DNA from: Sulfurovum sp. FS08-3
GTDB taxonomy: Bacteria; Campylobacterota; Campylobacteria; Campylobacterales; Sulfurovaceae
Assembly (NCBI GenBank): GCA_000830175.1
Contig: JQIS01000009.1
Span: forward strand, 74,994-138,993
Direction of reading: 5' to 3'
Length of the DNA: 64,000 bases
Part shown: one piece after another, positions 1-8,639 of the stretch
Layout of the letters: each line of letters starts with the position of its first letter
How positions within the stretch are numbered: the first letter of the stretch is position 1
Translations under genes and position numbers: made by a program
Notes under the pieces: generated by a model
The model's input: only the letters and a program-made list of their open reading frames with translations
Databases searched by the model: none
What the model was told of the DNA's origin: nothing

Positions 1-1
1 A

Positions 2-667
2 ACCGAAATAGAATTTGTCGATAAAGAGTTACAACGAATAGAAAAAAGAGAAGCCGATATAGTCGCTCATTGCAAGGTAAACGGAATTGAAGCCATACTT
101 CATCTCGAAATACAAAACGACAACGACAAAACCATGCACCGCAGAATGGTAAGGTATTGCAACGACATCAAAATGCGTTTTGAACATCTACCTTTATTTC
201 AATACGTCGTCTATATTGGCAAACCCAAACTCAAAATGAAAAATAGCATAGTTGAAGAACATCTCAAATTTAGCTATAATATAATCGATATGCACACCAT
301 TGATTGCGAGAAGTTTCTCAAGATGGATACGCCCGATGCGTTGGTGTTGGCGATATTGTGTGATTTTAAAGGGCGTGATGAAAAGGATGTGATTACCTAC
401 ATTCTTGCTAGATTGCAAGAACTCACACAAGGTAATAGCCAAAAACTGGGTCAATGTATGCTTACACTAGAAGAGCTATCAACCAATAGAGACCTGCAAA
501 ATAAACTAAAGGAGGTAGAGCATGTTACGAGATATGAAACTAGAAGAGTTGCCGAGTTATCAAATAGGAATGGAGAGAGGTGTTTCGCAAGGAATATCTT
601 TGGGAAAACAAGAGGGAATAGTAGAAACTACGCTCAATATGGCTATCAAAATGATAACCAAATTTAA
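2..667 (+). pseudogene. Rpn-family PD-(D/E)XK nuclease / putative transposase, 5' cut by window edge, 3' frameshifted
   Basis: The reading frame is open from base 2, so the start lies outside the window. The first 45 residues contain the family signature of an acidic residue followed by LHLEIQND, the E-x-Q part of the PD-(D/E)XK core, and then HRRMVRYCNDI. Rpn proteins are nucleases that promote recombination and act in phage defence. The last 50 residues of this frame are basic and unlike the family, whereas the frame one base further on (from 522) encodes the expected tail with LPSYQIGMERG. The gene therefore seems frameshifted near 515-522, or the two frames are used separately. Family call is firm; whether it is active is unknown. 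Confidence 0.75.
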
Positions 668-677
668 ACTCCAATGA
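522..677 (+). CDS. Out-of-frame Rpn C-terminal segment with its own ribosome binding site (51 aa)
   Basis: This frame carries the natural C-terminus of an Rpn protein (LPSYQIGMERGVSQG, then a Gly/Lys/Gln-rich helix). It opens with ATG 522, preceded by AAAGGAGG at 508-515, an almost perfect Shine-Dalgarno with 6 bases spacing. In Escherichia coli, rpn genes are known to express a short C-terminal protein from an internal start that blocks the full-length toxin. Here the segment is in another frame than the nuclease, so it could be made on its own. Alternatively it is only the displaced end of a broken gene. Confidence 0.45.
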   Translation: MLRDMKLEELPSYQIGMERGVSQGISLGKQEGIVETTLNMAIKMITKFKLQ

Positions 678-930
678 ATTAAAAGAGCTATTGGAAAATC
701 TAAAAGCAGAAGCCAATAAGGTGATAGAGGCTCTACCAAATGATAATGAAAAAAGCAAGGCTAAGCAATATACCGAGCTAATTATCAACGATGCCAACAA
801 TGGCACAAAAAGTGCTTTTTTTGATGTGAGTGCAAAAGGACTCCTCGAAGCCGCCAAAACTGTGGGTGAAGTAGGCGTGAAATTGGCGGGGTATATTCCT
901 CAAATTCTTGATGCTTTGGGAGGAGAGTAA
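658..930 (+). pseudogene. C-terminal fragment of an unrecognised protein
   Basis: The frame is open from 658 just after two stop codons (652, 655). The first usable start is TTG 691, which has no clear Shine-Dalgarno. The product (about 79 aa) is an acidic helical stretch followed by a small hydrophobic end (VGVKLAGYIPQILDAL). Such ends occur at the C-terminus of larger proteins, and the lack of a good start beside a damaged rpn gene suggests a remnant. I do not recognise the parent protein. Confidence 0.4.
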
Positions 931-990
931 CTTTAGGGTATCTCCAAAAACCTGAAAACTTCGCAAAACGCAACTTGTTAAGAGTGCAAA

Positions 991-2142
991 TCAAAACTTT
1001 TCGCTACGACAAAAGCTCTCTAGTCTCTCGATTGCCTCTTGCATGATGCTTTTGGGCAAGGCACAATTGAGGCGTACAAATCCCCTACCCTCTTTGCCAA
1101 AATGGTGTCCCATTGAGACTCCTAAGCCTTGTTTAACCAATCCCTCGAAGAGTTGCTTCTCGCCAAAGTTTCCACAATCAATCCACGCTAGATAGGTGCC
1201 TTGGGGTTTAACAAATCGCATACAACGAGGATAGCGACGTGCCAAATCCTCCAAAAGGGCAAAGTTACCCTCAATATAGACCAAAAGCTGCTCTAGCCAC
1301 GCTTTGCCTCCACGGTACGCCGCTTCAAAAGCGATATGCGACAAGATATTTCCCTCCCCCAAATGAAAGGTATCGTAAACCTTGCCAAACGCCTCTCGAA
1401 GCTCACGATTGGGGATGATAATGGTCGAAAGGGCAATACCCGAAAGATTAAAAGTTTTGCCAATACCTTGAAGTGTCACAACCCTATCGCTTAGTGTATA
1501 GAGCGGTGTATGAGGAGTCCAAACAATATCGCTGTGTACCTCATCGCTTACGACAACTATCCCCTGCTTTTGGGTAATCTCTAGCAAAGTTTCAAGTTCT
1601 TGGCTACTCCATACTCTTCCTACGGGGTTGTGGGGCGAACAAAGCAGCAACATTTTGGTACGAGGCGTGATTTTGGCTTCCAAATCCTCAAAATCGATGC
1701 GATACTCTCCCTTTTCATTTTTGAGAGGATTGAGGATGAGTTTTCGGTTGCGGTTGGTGATGGAGTGGAAAAAGGGAGGATAGATAGGAGGTTGTACGAT
1801 AATCTCATCGCCTATTGCACTAAAAGCCTCAATGGCTATATTGATAGAGGCGACAACCGAGGGAGAGAGGAGCATCATCGAGCGTTGGATGGAGAAACCG
1901 TAACGGCTTTGTATCCAATCCATTTGAGCCTCAAAGGCAGTTGTAGGCATCTCTTCGTAGCCTAGTATGGGATGTGTGAGACGCTTTTGAAGTGCCTCTA
2001 TCACGCACGGGGGAGAGGGCAAATCCATATCGGCTACCCACATGGGAATGACATCATGCGTACCAAAAAGCTTTGGGCGTTTGGTGTATTTTTCGGCGTT
2101 GGTGGTGCTTCGATCGATGGGGGTATCAAAGTCGTATCTCAC
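991..2142 (-). CDS. patB: PatB/MalY-type PLP-dependent C-S lyase (cystathionine beta-lyase-like aminotransferase)
   Basis: A 383-residue fold-type I PLP enzyme that probably cleaves the C-S bond of cystathionine or cysteine conjugates to give homocysteine or thiols, pyruvate and ammonia. The N-terminus has the MalY/PatB signature ([12 protein letters not shown], residues 33-44). SPHNPVGR lies at 169-176, the cofactor-binding DEVHSD at 200-205, and the PLP lysine in [10 protein letters not shown] is K229. Length is normal for the family. Its ATG overlaps the last four bases of tsaD, so the two are translationally coupled. MalY and PatB differ mainly in side functions, so the symbol is less sure than the family. 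Confidence 0.85.
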   Translation of the reverse strand: MRYDFDTPIDRSTTNAEKYTKRPKLFGTHDVIPMWVADMDLPSPPCVIEALQKRLTHPILGYEEMPTTAFEAQMDWIQSRYGFSIQRSMMLLSPSVVASINIAIEAFSAIGDEIIVQPPIYPPFFHSITNRNRKLILNPLKNEKGEYRIDFEDLEAKITPRTKMLLLCSPHNPVGRVWSSQELETLLEITQKQGIVVVSDEVHSDIVWTPHTPLYTLSDRVVTLQGIGKTFNLSGIALSTIIIPNRELREAFGKVYDTFHLGEGNILSHIAFEAAYRGGKAWLEQLLVYIEGNFALLEDLARRYPRCMRFVKPQGTYLAWIDCGNFGEKQLFEGLVKQGLGVSMGHHFGKEGRGFVRLNCALPKSIMQEAIERLESFCRSEKF

Positions 2143-3152
2143 AAAAAATCCCCATTTTGAAGCTTTTTGGTGACACCTATATCGATTTTATCGGGGTCAA
2201 TAAAGCGTTTTCGCTCATAGCATTCAAGGGCGTAGCGTCCTATCATGGCGGCATTATCTGAGCAGTATTCAAGCGGGACAACGTGCAATGTTTTGCCAAA
2301 CTCACGGCAAAGCTTCTCATAGGCTTGACGGATAGAGAGATTGGCAGATGCTCCTCCTACGAGAGCAAAATCTCTAGTAGGTTGGCTTTGGAATATCTTT
2401 TTGCTTTTTTGAATCAAATGGAGTCTAATAGCCTTTTGAAATGAGGCGGATATATCGCTTTTGTCTTGGGGTGTTAGGTTTGCTTCGCCTCCTAATCTCT
2501 CTATCTCCAAACGCACCGCATTTTTGAGACCCGAAAGCGAAAAAGCAAGAAGCGGTGAGTGACGAAGCGGTACAGGAAAATCAAAACGCCCCTCATCCCC
2601 ACCGTGTGCCAAAGCCTCGATAATGGGTCCTCCAGGGTAGCCTAGTCCCATCATCTTGGCTACCTTATCGAAACTCTCCCCTACGCTATCGTCCATACTT
2701 GTAGCCAAAAGTTGCATGGTATCCAAAGAGCTTACATTAATCATCTGCGTATGCCCTCCCGAAATGAGCAAAACAAGCAAAGGCATGATGGAGCTTTTTT
2801 CAATAAAGAGCGAATAGATATGCCCCTTAAGATGATTGACCTCAATAAGCGGAATCTTCAAAAGCATCGCAAGAGTCTTTGCCATAGCAATCCCCTCTAG
2901 TAGTGTCACCCCCAGCCCTGGTTGATTGGTCACCGCAACGGCTTTGAGATGGGGCAAATACTCCTTAAGCTCTTCCAAAATATCGGGCAAGGCAACAGCA
3001 TGCAACCTTGAAGCCAGTTCGGGTACTACTCCGCCATAATAGGCGTGGTCGGCTTCTTGGGAGATTTTTTTGTGAAAAATTAACTTTTTGGTAAGCCTAT
3101 CGGTAATAGCAATAGAGCTATCATCGCACGAGCTTTCGATGCTAAGTATCAT
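2139..3152 (-). CDS. tsaD: tRNA N6-adenosine threonylcarbamoyltransferase
   Basis: Kae1/TsaD family, 337 aa, full length. It transfers threonylcarbamoyl from TC-AMP to A37 of ANN-decoding tRNAs, working with TsaB and TsaE. The metal ligands sit in NHLKGH (H107 and H111) and the ASKHA nucleotide-binding loop in SGGHTQ (131-136). The N-terminus [10 protein letters not shown] is the family hallmark. Position 108-110 is LKG where many homologues have LEG. It is first in a two-gene unit with patB, and the upstream 130 bases are shared with the divergent gene at 3286. Confidence 0.95.
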   Translation of the reverse strand: MILSIESSCDDSSIAITDRLTKKLIFHKKISQEADHAYYGGVVPELASRLHAVALPDILEELKEYLPHLKAVAVTNQPGLGVTLLEGIAMAKTLAMLLKIPLIEVNHLKGHIYSLFIEKSSIMPLLVLLISGGHTQMINVSSLDTMQLLATSMDDSVGESFDKVAKMMGLGYPGGPIIEALAHGGDEGRFDFPVPLRHSPLLAFSLSGLKNAVRLEIERLGGEANLTPQDKSDISASFQKAIRLHLIQKSKKIFQSQPTRDFALVGGASANLSIRQAYEKLCREFGKTLHVVPLEYCSDNAAMIGRYALECYERKRFIDPDKIDIGVTKKLQNGDFL

Positions 3153-3226
3153 GGTTTTCCTTAGGTTTTATTTCCAAACATCAAGAAACAAAAGCTTTTT
3201 CATTAATATTAGTTTTTGAGACACAT

Positions 3227-3232
3227 TATAAT
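3227..3232 (+). promoter_or_regulatory. Likely -10 box of the 3286 gene
   Basis: TATAAT lies 54 bases upstream of the start at 3286, in an AT-rich tsaD/3286 divergent spacer. No convincing -35 is seen, which is usual for Campylobacterota vegetative promoters. Confidence 0.45.
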
Positions 3233-3285
3233 CAATCCTCTATTAAAGATGGTACGCTATAGTACAAAAAATCAAAGGTCAAACG

Positions 3286-3693
3286 ATGAAAATACCTATT
3301 TTATTTCCTATTATGATAATTACGCTTATGATAGCTATTCACTATCTCTTCTATAGTCGTGTCATTGAACGTCTTGCGATTTGCAAAGCGACAAAACAGA
3401 TTTTAATCGCCTTGGTGATATTGAATTTTGCAGCGATTTTGGGCTATATGGCAAGTCGCTACCTCGTAAGCACACCCGATTGGCTCTACTATATGCTTTC
3501 GCTTAGTTTTGGAGTGGTGTTGCTCTTTTTTGTCATGGGGGTAATGTATGAAGCGTTGCATCTGCTTCAAACCAAAGCCCCTCTTGACCCCTCTAAGCGT
3601 ACCTTTTTCAAACGCTCAACCGATATGGGTCTCTTGACGTTGGGGGGGCTTATAGCACGGGGGCTATTGCGGGAGGTCAAAGAGAACCCGTGA
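3286..3693 (+). CDS. Membrane N-terminal part of a split metallophosphoesterase
   Basis: 135 residues with three clear membrane helices (about 6-26, 39-61, 67-93) and a basic cytoplasmic stretch KRTFFKRSTDMG like the pre-catalytic linker of membrane-anchored calcineurin-like phosphoesterases. In related bacteria the membrane part and the phosphoesterase are one protein of about 370 aa. Here the frame shifts at a run of seven G (3642-3648): with seven G the frame ends at TGA 3691-3693, with eight it would read through as LGGAYSTGAIAGG into the downstream gene. The next gene starts in the overlap GTGA, so separate translation by coupling is also possible. Confidence 0.7.
   Translation: MKIPILFPIMIITLMIAIHYLFYSRVIERLAICKATKQILIALVILNFAAILGYMASRYLVSTPDWLYYMLSLSFGVVLLFFVMGVMYEALHLLQTKAPLDPSKRTFFKRSTDMGLLTLGGLIARGLLREVKENP
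3642..3648 (+). repeat. G7 homopolymer, possible phase-variable tract
   Basis: Seven consecutive G inside the 3' part of the membrane gene. Adding one G fuses it in frame with the metallophosphoesterase that starts at 3690; removing one G gives an early TAG. Poly-G tracts switch gene expression by slipped-strand mispairing in Campylobacter and Helicobacter. Seven is near the lower limit for strong instability. Confidence 0.5.
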
Positions 3694-4409
3694 TTGTCAA
3701 TGTCACACTCAACCAAAAGCTCTTTAGTAAACCGTACCGCATCATACAAATAAGCGATATGCACATCGGTGGACTCGTTGGGGCCGATTTTGTCCAAAAA
3801 GCCGCCCTTCGTATCAATGCCCTAAATCCCGATCTTATTGCTATTACGGGCGATTTGACCGATGCACACATTGATACTATCGCAAAGAGTGTAGAGCCTC
3901 TTGGAGATCTCAAAAGTCGCTTGGGCATCTTTTATGTAGTGGGTAATCACGAGTATTTTCATGGGTTGCAAGATACCCTAACCCATATCAAAACATTGGG
4001 CATTAGGGTATTGGAAAACGAAACGGTTGTGATTGGCGACAAGGGCAACGAACTCAATATCGCTGGGCTTTACGACTACTTTGGATACCGAATGGGAGAG
4101 TTTGTACCCAATGTCGATGCCCTCAAACACTCCATTAACGCCCACTACCCTACCCTTTTGCTGATGCATCAACCTCGCCAAATCACCATGCTTGAAGATT
4201 TCAAACCCAATCTCATGCTTAGCGGTCATACCCATGGAGGACAAATTTTTCCTTTTAATTATCTTGTCACCTTACAACAACCCTACGTCAAAGGATTGCA
4301 CACACTCTCCCCCAAAGAGGCTATTTATGTCAATAGCGGTATAGGCTTTTGGGAACCCAAAATGAGACTAGGAAGCGCGGCCGAGATTACAGTGATAGAG
4401 TGGAGTTAA
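3690..4409 (+). CDS. Calcineurin-like metallophosphoesterase, catalytic part
   Basis: 239 aa with the full metal-binding set of the calcineurin-like fold: SDMH (residues 22-25), GDLTD, GNHE, and GHTHGGQ near the C-terminus. Members of this membrane-linked group (YkuE/YaeI-like) hydrolyse phosphate esters such as lipid A precursors or UDP-lipids; the substrate here is not known. It begins with GTG overlapping the stop of the membrane gene by four bases. See the G7 tract: the protein may be expressed as a fusion when the tract has eight G. Confidence 0.9.
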   Translation: MIVNVTLNQKLFSKPYRIIQISDMHIGGLVGADFVQKAALRINALNPDLIAITGDLTDAHIDTIAKSVEPLGDLKSRLGIFYVVGNHEYFHGLQDTLTHIKTLGIRVLENETVVIGDKGNELNIAGLYDYFGYRMGEFVPNVDALKHSINAHYPTLLLMHQPRQITMLEDFKPNLMLSGHTHGGQIFPFNYLVTLQQPYVKGLHTLSPKEAIYVNSGIGFWEPKMRLGSAAEITVIEWS

Positions 4410-4432
4410 ATGTGCTTTATACTTCTTTGTGC

Positions 4433-4438
4433 TACAAT
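4433..4438 (+). promoter_or_regulatory. Likely -10 box of the YyaL-like gene
   Basis: TACAAT in the context TTGTGCTACAATC, 35 bases before the start codon at 4473 and with AAAGGAAA as ribosome binding site. The same GCTACAAT box precedes proA and the hsp20 gene in this window. Confidence 0.45.
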
Positions 4439-4472
4439 CAAACCAAAAATAGAACCCAAAAGGAAATAGAGT

Positions 4473-6395
4473 ATGCCCAATAGATTAGCCCACGAGACCT
4501 CACCCTATTTATTACAACACCAACATAACCCCGTCGATTGGTACGCATGGTGCGATGAGGCGTTTAGACGAGCCAAAGAGGAGAGCAAACCTATCTTTCT
4601 CTCTATCGGATACAGTGCGTGTCACTGGTGCCATGTTATGGAGCGTGAGAGCTTTGAGGATGAAGCGGTAGCGGCGATTTTGAATGCGCATTTCATTGCC
4701 ATCAAAGTCGATAGAGAGGAGCGTCCCGATATTGATAGATACTACCAAGAGGTCTATACGCTCATGAATGGCAAGGCTGGAGGGTGGCCAACAAGTATCT
4801 TTTTGACAAGTGAGCTTAAACCCTTCTACAGTGCTACCTACTTGCCCCCCGAGGATCGATACGGTTTGATGGGTTTTGGTAAACTTTTGGGTCTCATTGT
4901 CGATAAATACTCCCAAGAGTTTGATTTACTCGATAGCAAAGCTCAAGAGGTGCTAAAATTTCTAAACAACCAAGCCCAGAGTATCCAAGCTACCAAACTT
5001 GATAAAAGTCTCATCGACAAAGCCATTGCCCACGCCAAAGAGATTCACGACGACCTAAACGGCGGATTTGGCAAAGCCCCCAAATTTCCACAAGTCTCTA
5101 TTATCAACCTCGTACTTGACCTCTATCTCATCTCCCAAGATAAACAACTCCTCGATATTGCCAACTTTACCCTTACCAAAATGACCCAAGGGGGACTTTA
5201 TGACCTTGTTGATGGGGGCTTTTGTCGCTACTCTACCGATGAGAAGTGGCTTGTGCCTCATTTTGAAAAGATGCTCTACGATAATGCACTCATTTGCGAC
5301 CTATTGCTCAAAGCCTATTGCATAGATGGCAATACAAACTTCAAAGCCATTGCTTTTAGAAGTCTTGATTTTATGATAGAAAAGATGAGCCAATCGCACC
5401 TTTTTTACGCCGCTAGTGATGCCGATACCGATGGGGAGGAGGGGAAATACTTTGTCTATAGCTACGATGAAGCACGTCAAGCCTTTGAACAAAACGCTTT
5501 ACCCAAAGCCCTTTTGGAGTATCTGGGCATTACACCCCAAGGCAACTTTGAGGGGCATACTATCATCCGCCTTGCCCAAGAGATTCCCGCCTCCTACGCC
5601 CAAGATATTCCAAAAGCCCTAGCACTACTCAAAGATTTACGCCAAAGCCGTGAGTATCCCTTTATCGATACCAAGATTTTGGTTTCATGGAATGCGATGA
5701 TGATTAAGACACTCTTTAAGGCAGGACGCATCGAGGAGCGTTACAACCAACAAGCCCAAGCCTCGCTCAAAGCTTTGATAGAGCTTTTGATGGTCAATGG
5801 GGTGCTTTATCACTCAACTATCATTGGACATACTCCCAAAATTGAGGCGTTTTTGGAGGATTTTGCCTATTTGGGCGATGCTTTGATAGAGGCCTATTGC
5901 TCAACCCAAAACGAAATCTATCTAGTAGAGGCGACACGGCTACTCAACAACGCTATTGAAAAGTACTACAATCAAGGCAAATGGAAATTTTCTAGCGGTG
6001 AGTTTGAAACCTTTGCCGATATTTACGATAGCTCTTATCCCTCTTCGGTGGGAGTAATGAGCCACTTTATCCTATCCATTAGCTCACTTGTCGATAGTGT
6101 CTATAAAAAGTTTGCCTTCAAATCCTTTGAGCTACACTCCTATAAGATTATGCGACAACCTCTCTCTTCGCCCAAGCTTACCCATGCCGTTATTCGCTAT
6201 TTGGTCGATGATATTATCATCAAAGCAGACGCAAAAGCTATCCAAACTCATCTAAAAGCGATAGATACCCTCAAAAAACCCTTTGTTTTAACCAAAGTCG
6301 ATACCCATGAGGGCTTTATGGCGTGTAGTAGCTACAGTTGCTTCGCCCACAAAGAGAGCTTTGAAGAACTTGTAGAGGCAATTAGGTCGTTATAA
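4473..6395 (+). CDS. YyaL/DUF255 thioredoxin-domain protein (spermatogenesis-associated protein 20 family)
   Basis: 640 aa. The N-terminal third is the DUF255 thioredoxin-like domain with the start motif [20 protein letters not shown] and the redox pair C50-H-W-C53. The rest is an (alpha/alpha)6 barrel of the N-acylglucosamine 2-epimerase type, with [10 protein letters not shown] and [11 protein letters not shown] as recognisable family blocks. Cytoplasmic, no signal peptide. The physiological reaction of the family is not established. Its 3' end overlaps the convergent tmk gene by 14 bases. Confidence 0.9.
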   Translation: MPNRLAHETSPYLLQHQHNPVDWYAWCDEAFRRAKEESKPIFLSIGYSACHWCHVMERESFEDEAVAAILNAHFIAIKVDREERPDIDRYYQEVYTLMNGKAGGWPTSIFLTSELKPFYSATYLPPEDRYGLMGFGKLLGLIVDKYSQEFDLLDSKAQEVLKFLNNQAQSIQATKLDKSLIDKAIAHAKEIHDDLNGGFGKAPKFPQVSIINLVLDLYLISQDKQLLDIANFTLTKMTQGGLYDLVDGGFCRYSTDEKWLVPHFEKMLYDNALICDLLLKAYCIDGNTNFKAIAFRSLDFMIEKMSQSHLFYAASDADTDGEEGKYFVYSYDEARQAFEQNALPKALLEYLGITPQGNFEGHTIIRLAQEIPASYAQDIPKALALLKDLRQSREYPFIDTKILVSWNAMMIKTLFKAGRIEERYNQQAQASLKALIELLMVNGVLYHSTIIGHTPKIEAFLEDFAYLGDALIEAYCSTQNEIYLVEATRLLNNAIEKYYNQGKWKFSSGEFETFADIYDSSYPSSVGVMSHFILSISSLVDSVYKKFAFKSFELHSYKIMRQPLSSPKLTHAVIRYLVDDIIIKADAKAIQTHLKAIDTLKKPFVLTKVDTHEGFMACSSYSCFAHKESFEELVEAIRSL

Positions 6396-6939
6396 ACTCT
6401 ACAAGCTGTTGGTGTATCGCTTCGATGGTCTCATTGGCGTCGATGAGTCGATACTCCACATCCAAATAACGAACGATACGCAACATATTGGCTTGTACAC
6501 TCAAGAGATACTCAAGCCCCTTTTGTTCGATACCGTCAAGTGTTTTGGTCGCCAAACGCTCTTTGAGTGTCTCGTAGGTGGTTGTAAAAAGCACGATTTT
6601 ATCGGGCAGATGGTTGTGCAGTGCGTATTGATTAAGCTCCAAAAGCCACTCCAAATCAAGGGTTTCATTGCTCAGTGCATACGCCATACCGCTCACCAAG
6701 CCACGATCGCTAATAACGGTTTTGTCGCAATTGGGCTTGATTACATCCGCATAGTGTTGCGCCCTATCGGCTACAAAAAGCAACATCAAAGCCCGTGGTG
6801 TAAGCTTACCGCTCAGTAAAATCTCACGAAATCTCTCACTAGGCTCTTTGGTAGTCACAAAGTGGGGGTATCTTTGGGACAAAAGCTCAATTTGCGTCGT
6901 TTTACCGCAGGTATCAATCCCCTCAAAAAGCACCACCAT
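6382..6939 (-). CDS. tmk: Thymidylate kinase
   Basis: Phosphorylates dTMP to dTDP. 185 aa, slightly short but complete. The P-loop is GIDTCGKTT (7-15), the DR(Y/G) motif is SDRG with the lid after it, and the TKEPS block replaces the usual TREPG. It starts at the last base of the coaD stop region, forming the operon ubiX-coaD-tmk, an arrangement typical of Campylobacterota. Confidence 0.93.
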   Translation of the reverse strand: MVVLFEGIDTCGKTTQIELLSQRYPHFVTTKEPSERFREILLSGKLTPRALMLLFVADRAQHYADVIKPNCDKTVISDRGLVSGMAYALSNETLDLEWLLELNQYALHNHLPDKIVLFTTTYETLKERLATKTLDGIEQKGLEYLLSVQANMLRIVRYLDVEYRLIDANETIEAIHQQLVEFITT

Positions 6940-7421
6940 TAGATATAACTCTTAATCAACGCATGTGCATTAGGGGGAAGAAGGTGGTCAATTTTCCCAT
7001 TAAAGTGCAAGATAGAACGCACCATTGAGGAGCTAATAAAGGCGTGGTCGAGATTGGGCATTAGATAGATGGTTTCAATATCGCTATTGAGTGAGGAGTT
7101 GGCATAGCCCATTTGCAACTCATACTCAAAATCGCTAATAGCCCTTAAGCCTCGCACAATGATATAGGCATCAAGCTCTTGTGCCAAATCGACTAATAGT
7201 GAACTAAAGGAGACGACTTTGATTTTGGGCATACTCTGCGTAGAGGCTTTAATCATCTCAATGCGTTGTTCGAGTGTAAAACGAGGACGTTTGGTTTCGC
7301 TAATAGCAACAGCTATAATAATCTCATCAAACATCTTGCACGCACGTTTGACTATATCCAAATGCCCGTTGGTAATAGGGTCAAACGTTCCTGGGTAAAT
7401 AGCACGTCTAAATTGACTCAT
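6939..7421 (-). CDS. coaD: Phosphopantetheine adenylyltransferase
   Basis: Fourth step of coenzyme A synthesis, ATP plus 4'-phosphopantetheine to dephospho-CoA. 160 aa, normal length. The nucleotidyltransferase signature GTFDPITNGH is at residues 11-20 and the C-terminal ISSSMVRS signature is intact, as is VRGLRAISDFEYE. The start overlaps the end of ubiX by 14 bases. Confidence 0.97.
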   Translation of the reverse strand: MSQFRRAIYPGTFDPITNGHLDIVKRACKMFDEIIIAVAISETKRPRFTLEQRIEMIKASTQSMPKIKVVSFSSLLVDLAQELDAYIIVRGLRAISDFEYELQMGYANSSLNSDIETIYLMPNLDHAFISSSMVRSILHFNGKIDHLLPPNAHALIKSYI

Positions 7422-7944
7422 CTTCTCTCCATCTTTTATATAAATTGTTTTGAATACCTAAAATGTCGTACCATTTGCCAATGATAAATCGCTCCATCTC
7501 TTCAAGTGAGTTGCTATCGGAGTAGTAGCCCATGACAGGAGGTGCGATGATAACCCCAAGAGTAGAGAGTTTGTGCATATTTTCGAGTGCAATAGCCCCA
7601 AAAGGCAACTCTCTAGGAGCCAATAGAAGCTTTTTTTGCTCTTTGAGTGCCACCGCCGCAACCCTTGTAATCAAATTATCAGCAATACCGTGAGCGATTT
7701 TGGCCAATGTATTCATACTGCAAGGAATCACCGCCGTAGCATCAACACCAAACGAACCCGAGGCGATTGAAGCTCCGATGTGTTTATGGGAGTGCAGGGT
7801 GAAATTTTTTTCTTCGAGACGTTCAACCACCAAAGCACTTTGAGAAGCCACCACATGAAGCTCTACGCTATCGGGCAAATGAGCAATAAAGGCTTTTGCC
7901 AATGCCACTCCACTAGCCCCACTAATAGCCAAAACGATACGCAT
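7408..7944 (-). CDS. ubiX: Flavin prenyltransferase UbiX
   Basis: Makes the prenylated FMN cofactor used by UbiD decarboxylases. 178 aa. The N-terminal ISGASGVALA loop, the internal PCSMNTLAKIAHGIADNLITRAA-type block (written here in two parts: PCSMNTLAKI and DNLITRVAAV) and LLAPRELPF define the family. First gene of the ubiX-coaD-tmk operon; the rhodanese gene ends four bases upstream. Confidence 0.95.
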   Translation of the reverse strand: MRIVLAISGASGVALAKAFIAHLPDSVELHVVASQSALVVERLEEKNFTLHSHKHIGASIASGSFGVDATAVIPCSMNTLAKIAHGIADNLITRVAAVALKEQKKLLLAPRELPFGAIALENMHKLSTLGVIIAPPVMGYYSDSNSLEEMERFIIGKWYDILGIQNNLYKRWREDESI

Positions 7945-7947
7945 CGA

Positions 7948-8370
7948 CTACTTACTGCCTTTTTCGATTGGCAATCCTGCTTTTTTCCATCCATTCACAA
8001 AGCCTTGTTGGATATTGGTAAGCTTCTCATACCCCTCATCAGCCAACAAAATCGCTGCTTTGACCGAACGCAAACCGATACGACAAATAAGAACTATCTC
8101 CTTGTCGTATCCATCATCGGTTAGTCGATTGACTTGCTCTACAAAGTGCTTATTGATTACCATCTCACCGTTTACTTTCATTTCGTAAGGGATATTTATC
8201 GCTCCTTTGGGGTGTCCGTGTTCAAACTCCTCTTTGGTTCGTACATCAATAATGTAGTCAAATTCAGGCAACACTTTGGTCTCTTTGAGACAACTATCGG
8301 AGTACTCTTTGGCATGAAGCAGTGAGACAAAGATCGATAGAAGTATAATAAGCGGTTTTAATTTAAACAT
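7948..8370 (-). CDS. Secreted rhodanese-like sulfurtransferase
   Basis: 140 aa with a clear signal peptide (residues 1-20, cut after LLHA), so a periplasmic single-domain rhodanese. DVRTKEEFEHGHPKGAINIPY (residues 42-62 region) is the CH2-A/B part, and the active-site loop is C96-RIGLRS. It probably moves sulfane sulfur in the periplasm, which suits a sulfur-oxidising Campylobacterota host. It stands just upstream of ubiX on the same strand and may share its transcript. Confidence 0.88.
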   Translation of the reverse strand: MFKLKPLIILLSIFVSLLHAKEYSDSCLKETKVLPEFDYIIDVRTKEEFEHGHPKGAINIPYEMKVNGEMVINKHFVEQVNRLTDDGYDKEIVLICRIGLRSVKAAILLADEGYEKLTNIQQGFVNGWKKAGLPIEKGSK

Positions 8371-8495
8371 TTTTTCTCCTCAATGATTTGTGAGTGTATT
8401 ATAGCAATTGAGTATAAAAGTTGAGTATCATCCATCCAAATAAACTTTATCATTAATACAAATGTAAATAACCAACCTTGCGTACCTTAAAAATT

Positions 8496-8535
8496 ACCCC
8501 ATTGCAATACGTCATTGTGTGTTTACAAATGGGGT
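8496..8535. repeat. Inverted repeat in the rhodanese/proA divergent spacer
   Basis: ACCCCATT (8496-8503) and AATGGGGT (8528-8535) form a perfect 8-bp stem around a 24-base loop. The spacer 8371-8639 (269 bases) otherwise holds only AT-rich promoter-like sequence. Could be a divergent operator or a small RNA hairpin; no U-tract follows. Confidence 0.3.
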
Positions 8536-8592
8536 CGGCAAATGGAAATATTTTGAAAGCAATAAAAAACCAACTCTTAACCCAAAATAAGC

Positions 8593-8598
8593 TACAAT
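8593..8598 (+). promoter_or_regulatory. Likely -10 box of proA
   Basis: GCTACAAT 42 bases upstream of the proA ATG, with an AATAGGAGAAT ribosome binding site following at 8627-8637. Confidence 0.45.
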
Positions 8599-8639
8599 TC
8601 ATCAAAGTTTAATAAAGAATGTATGCAATAGGAGAATAG

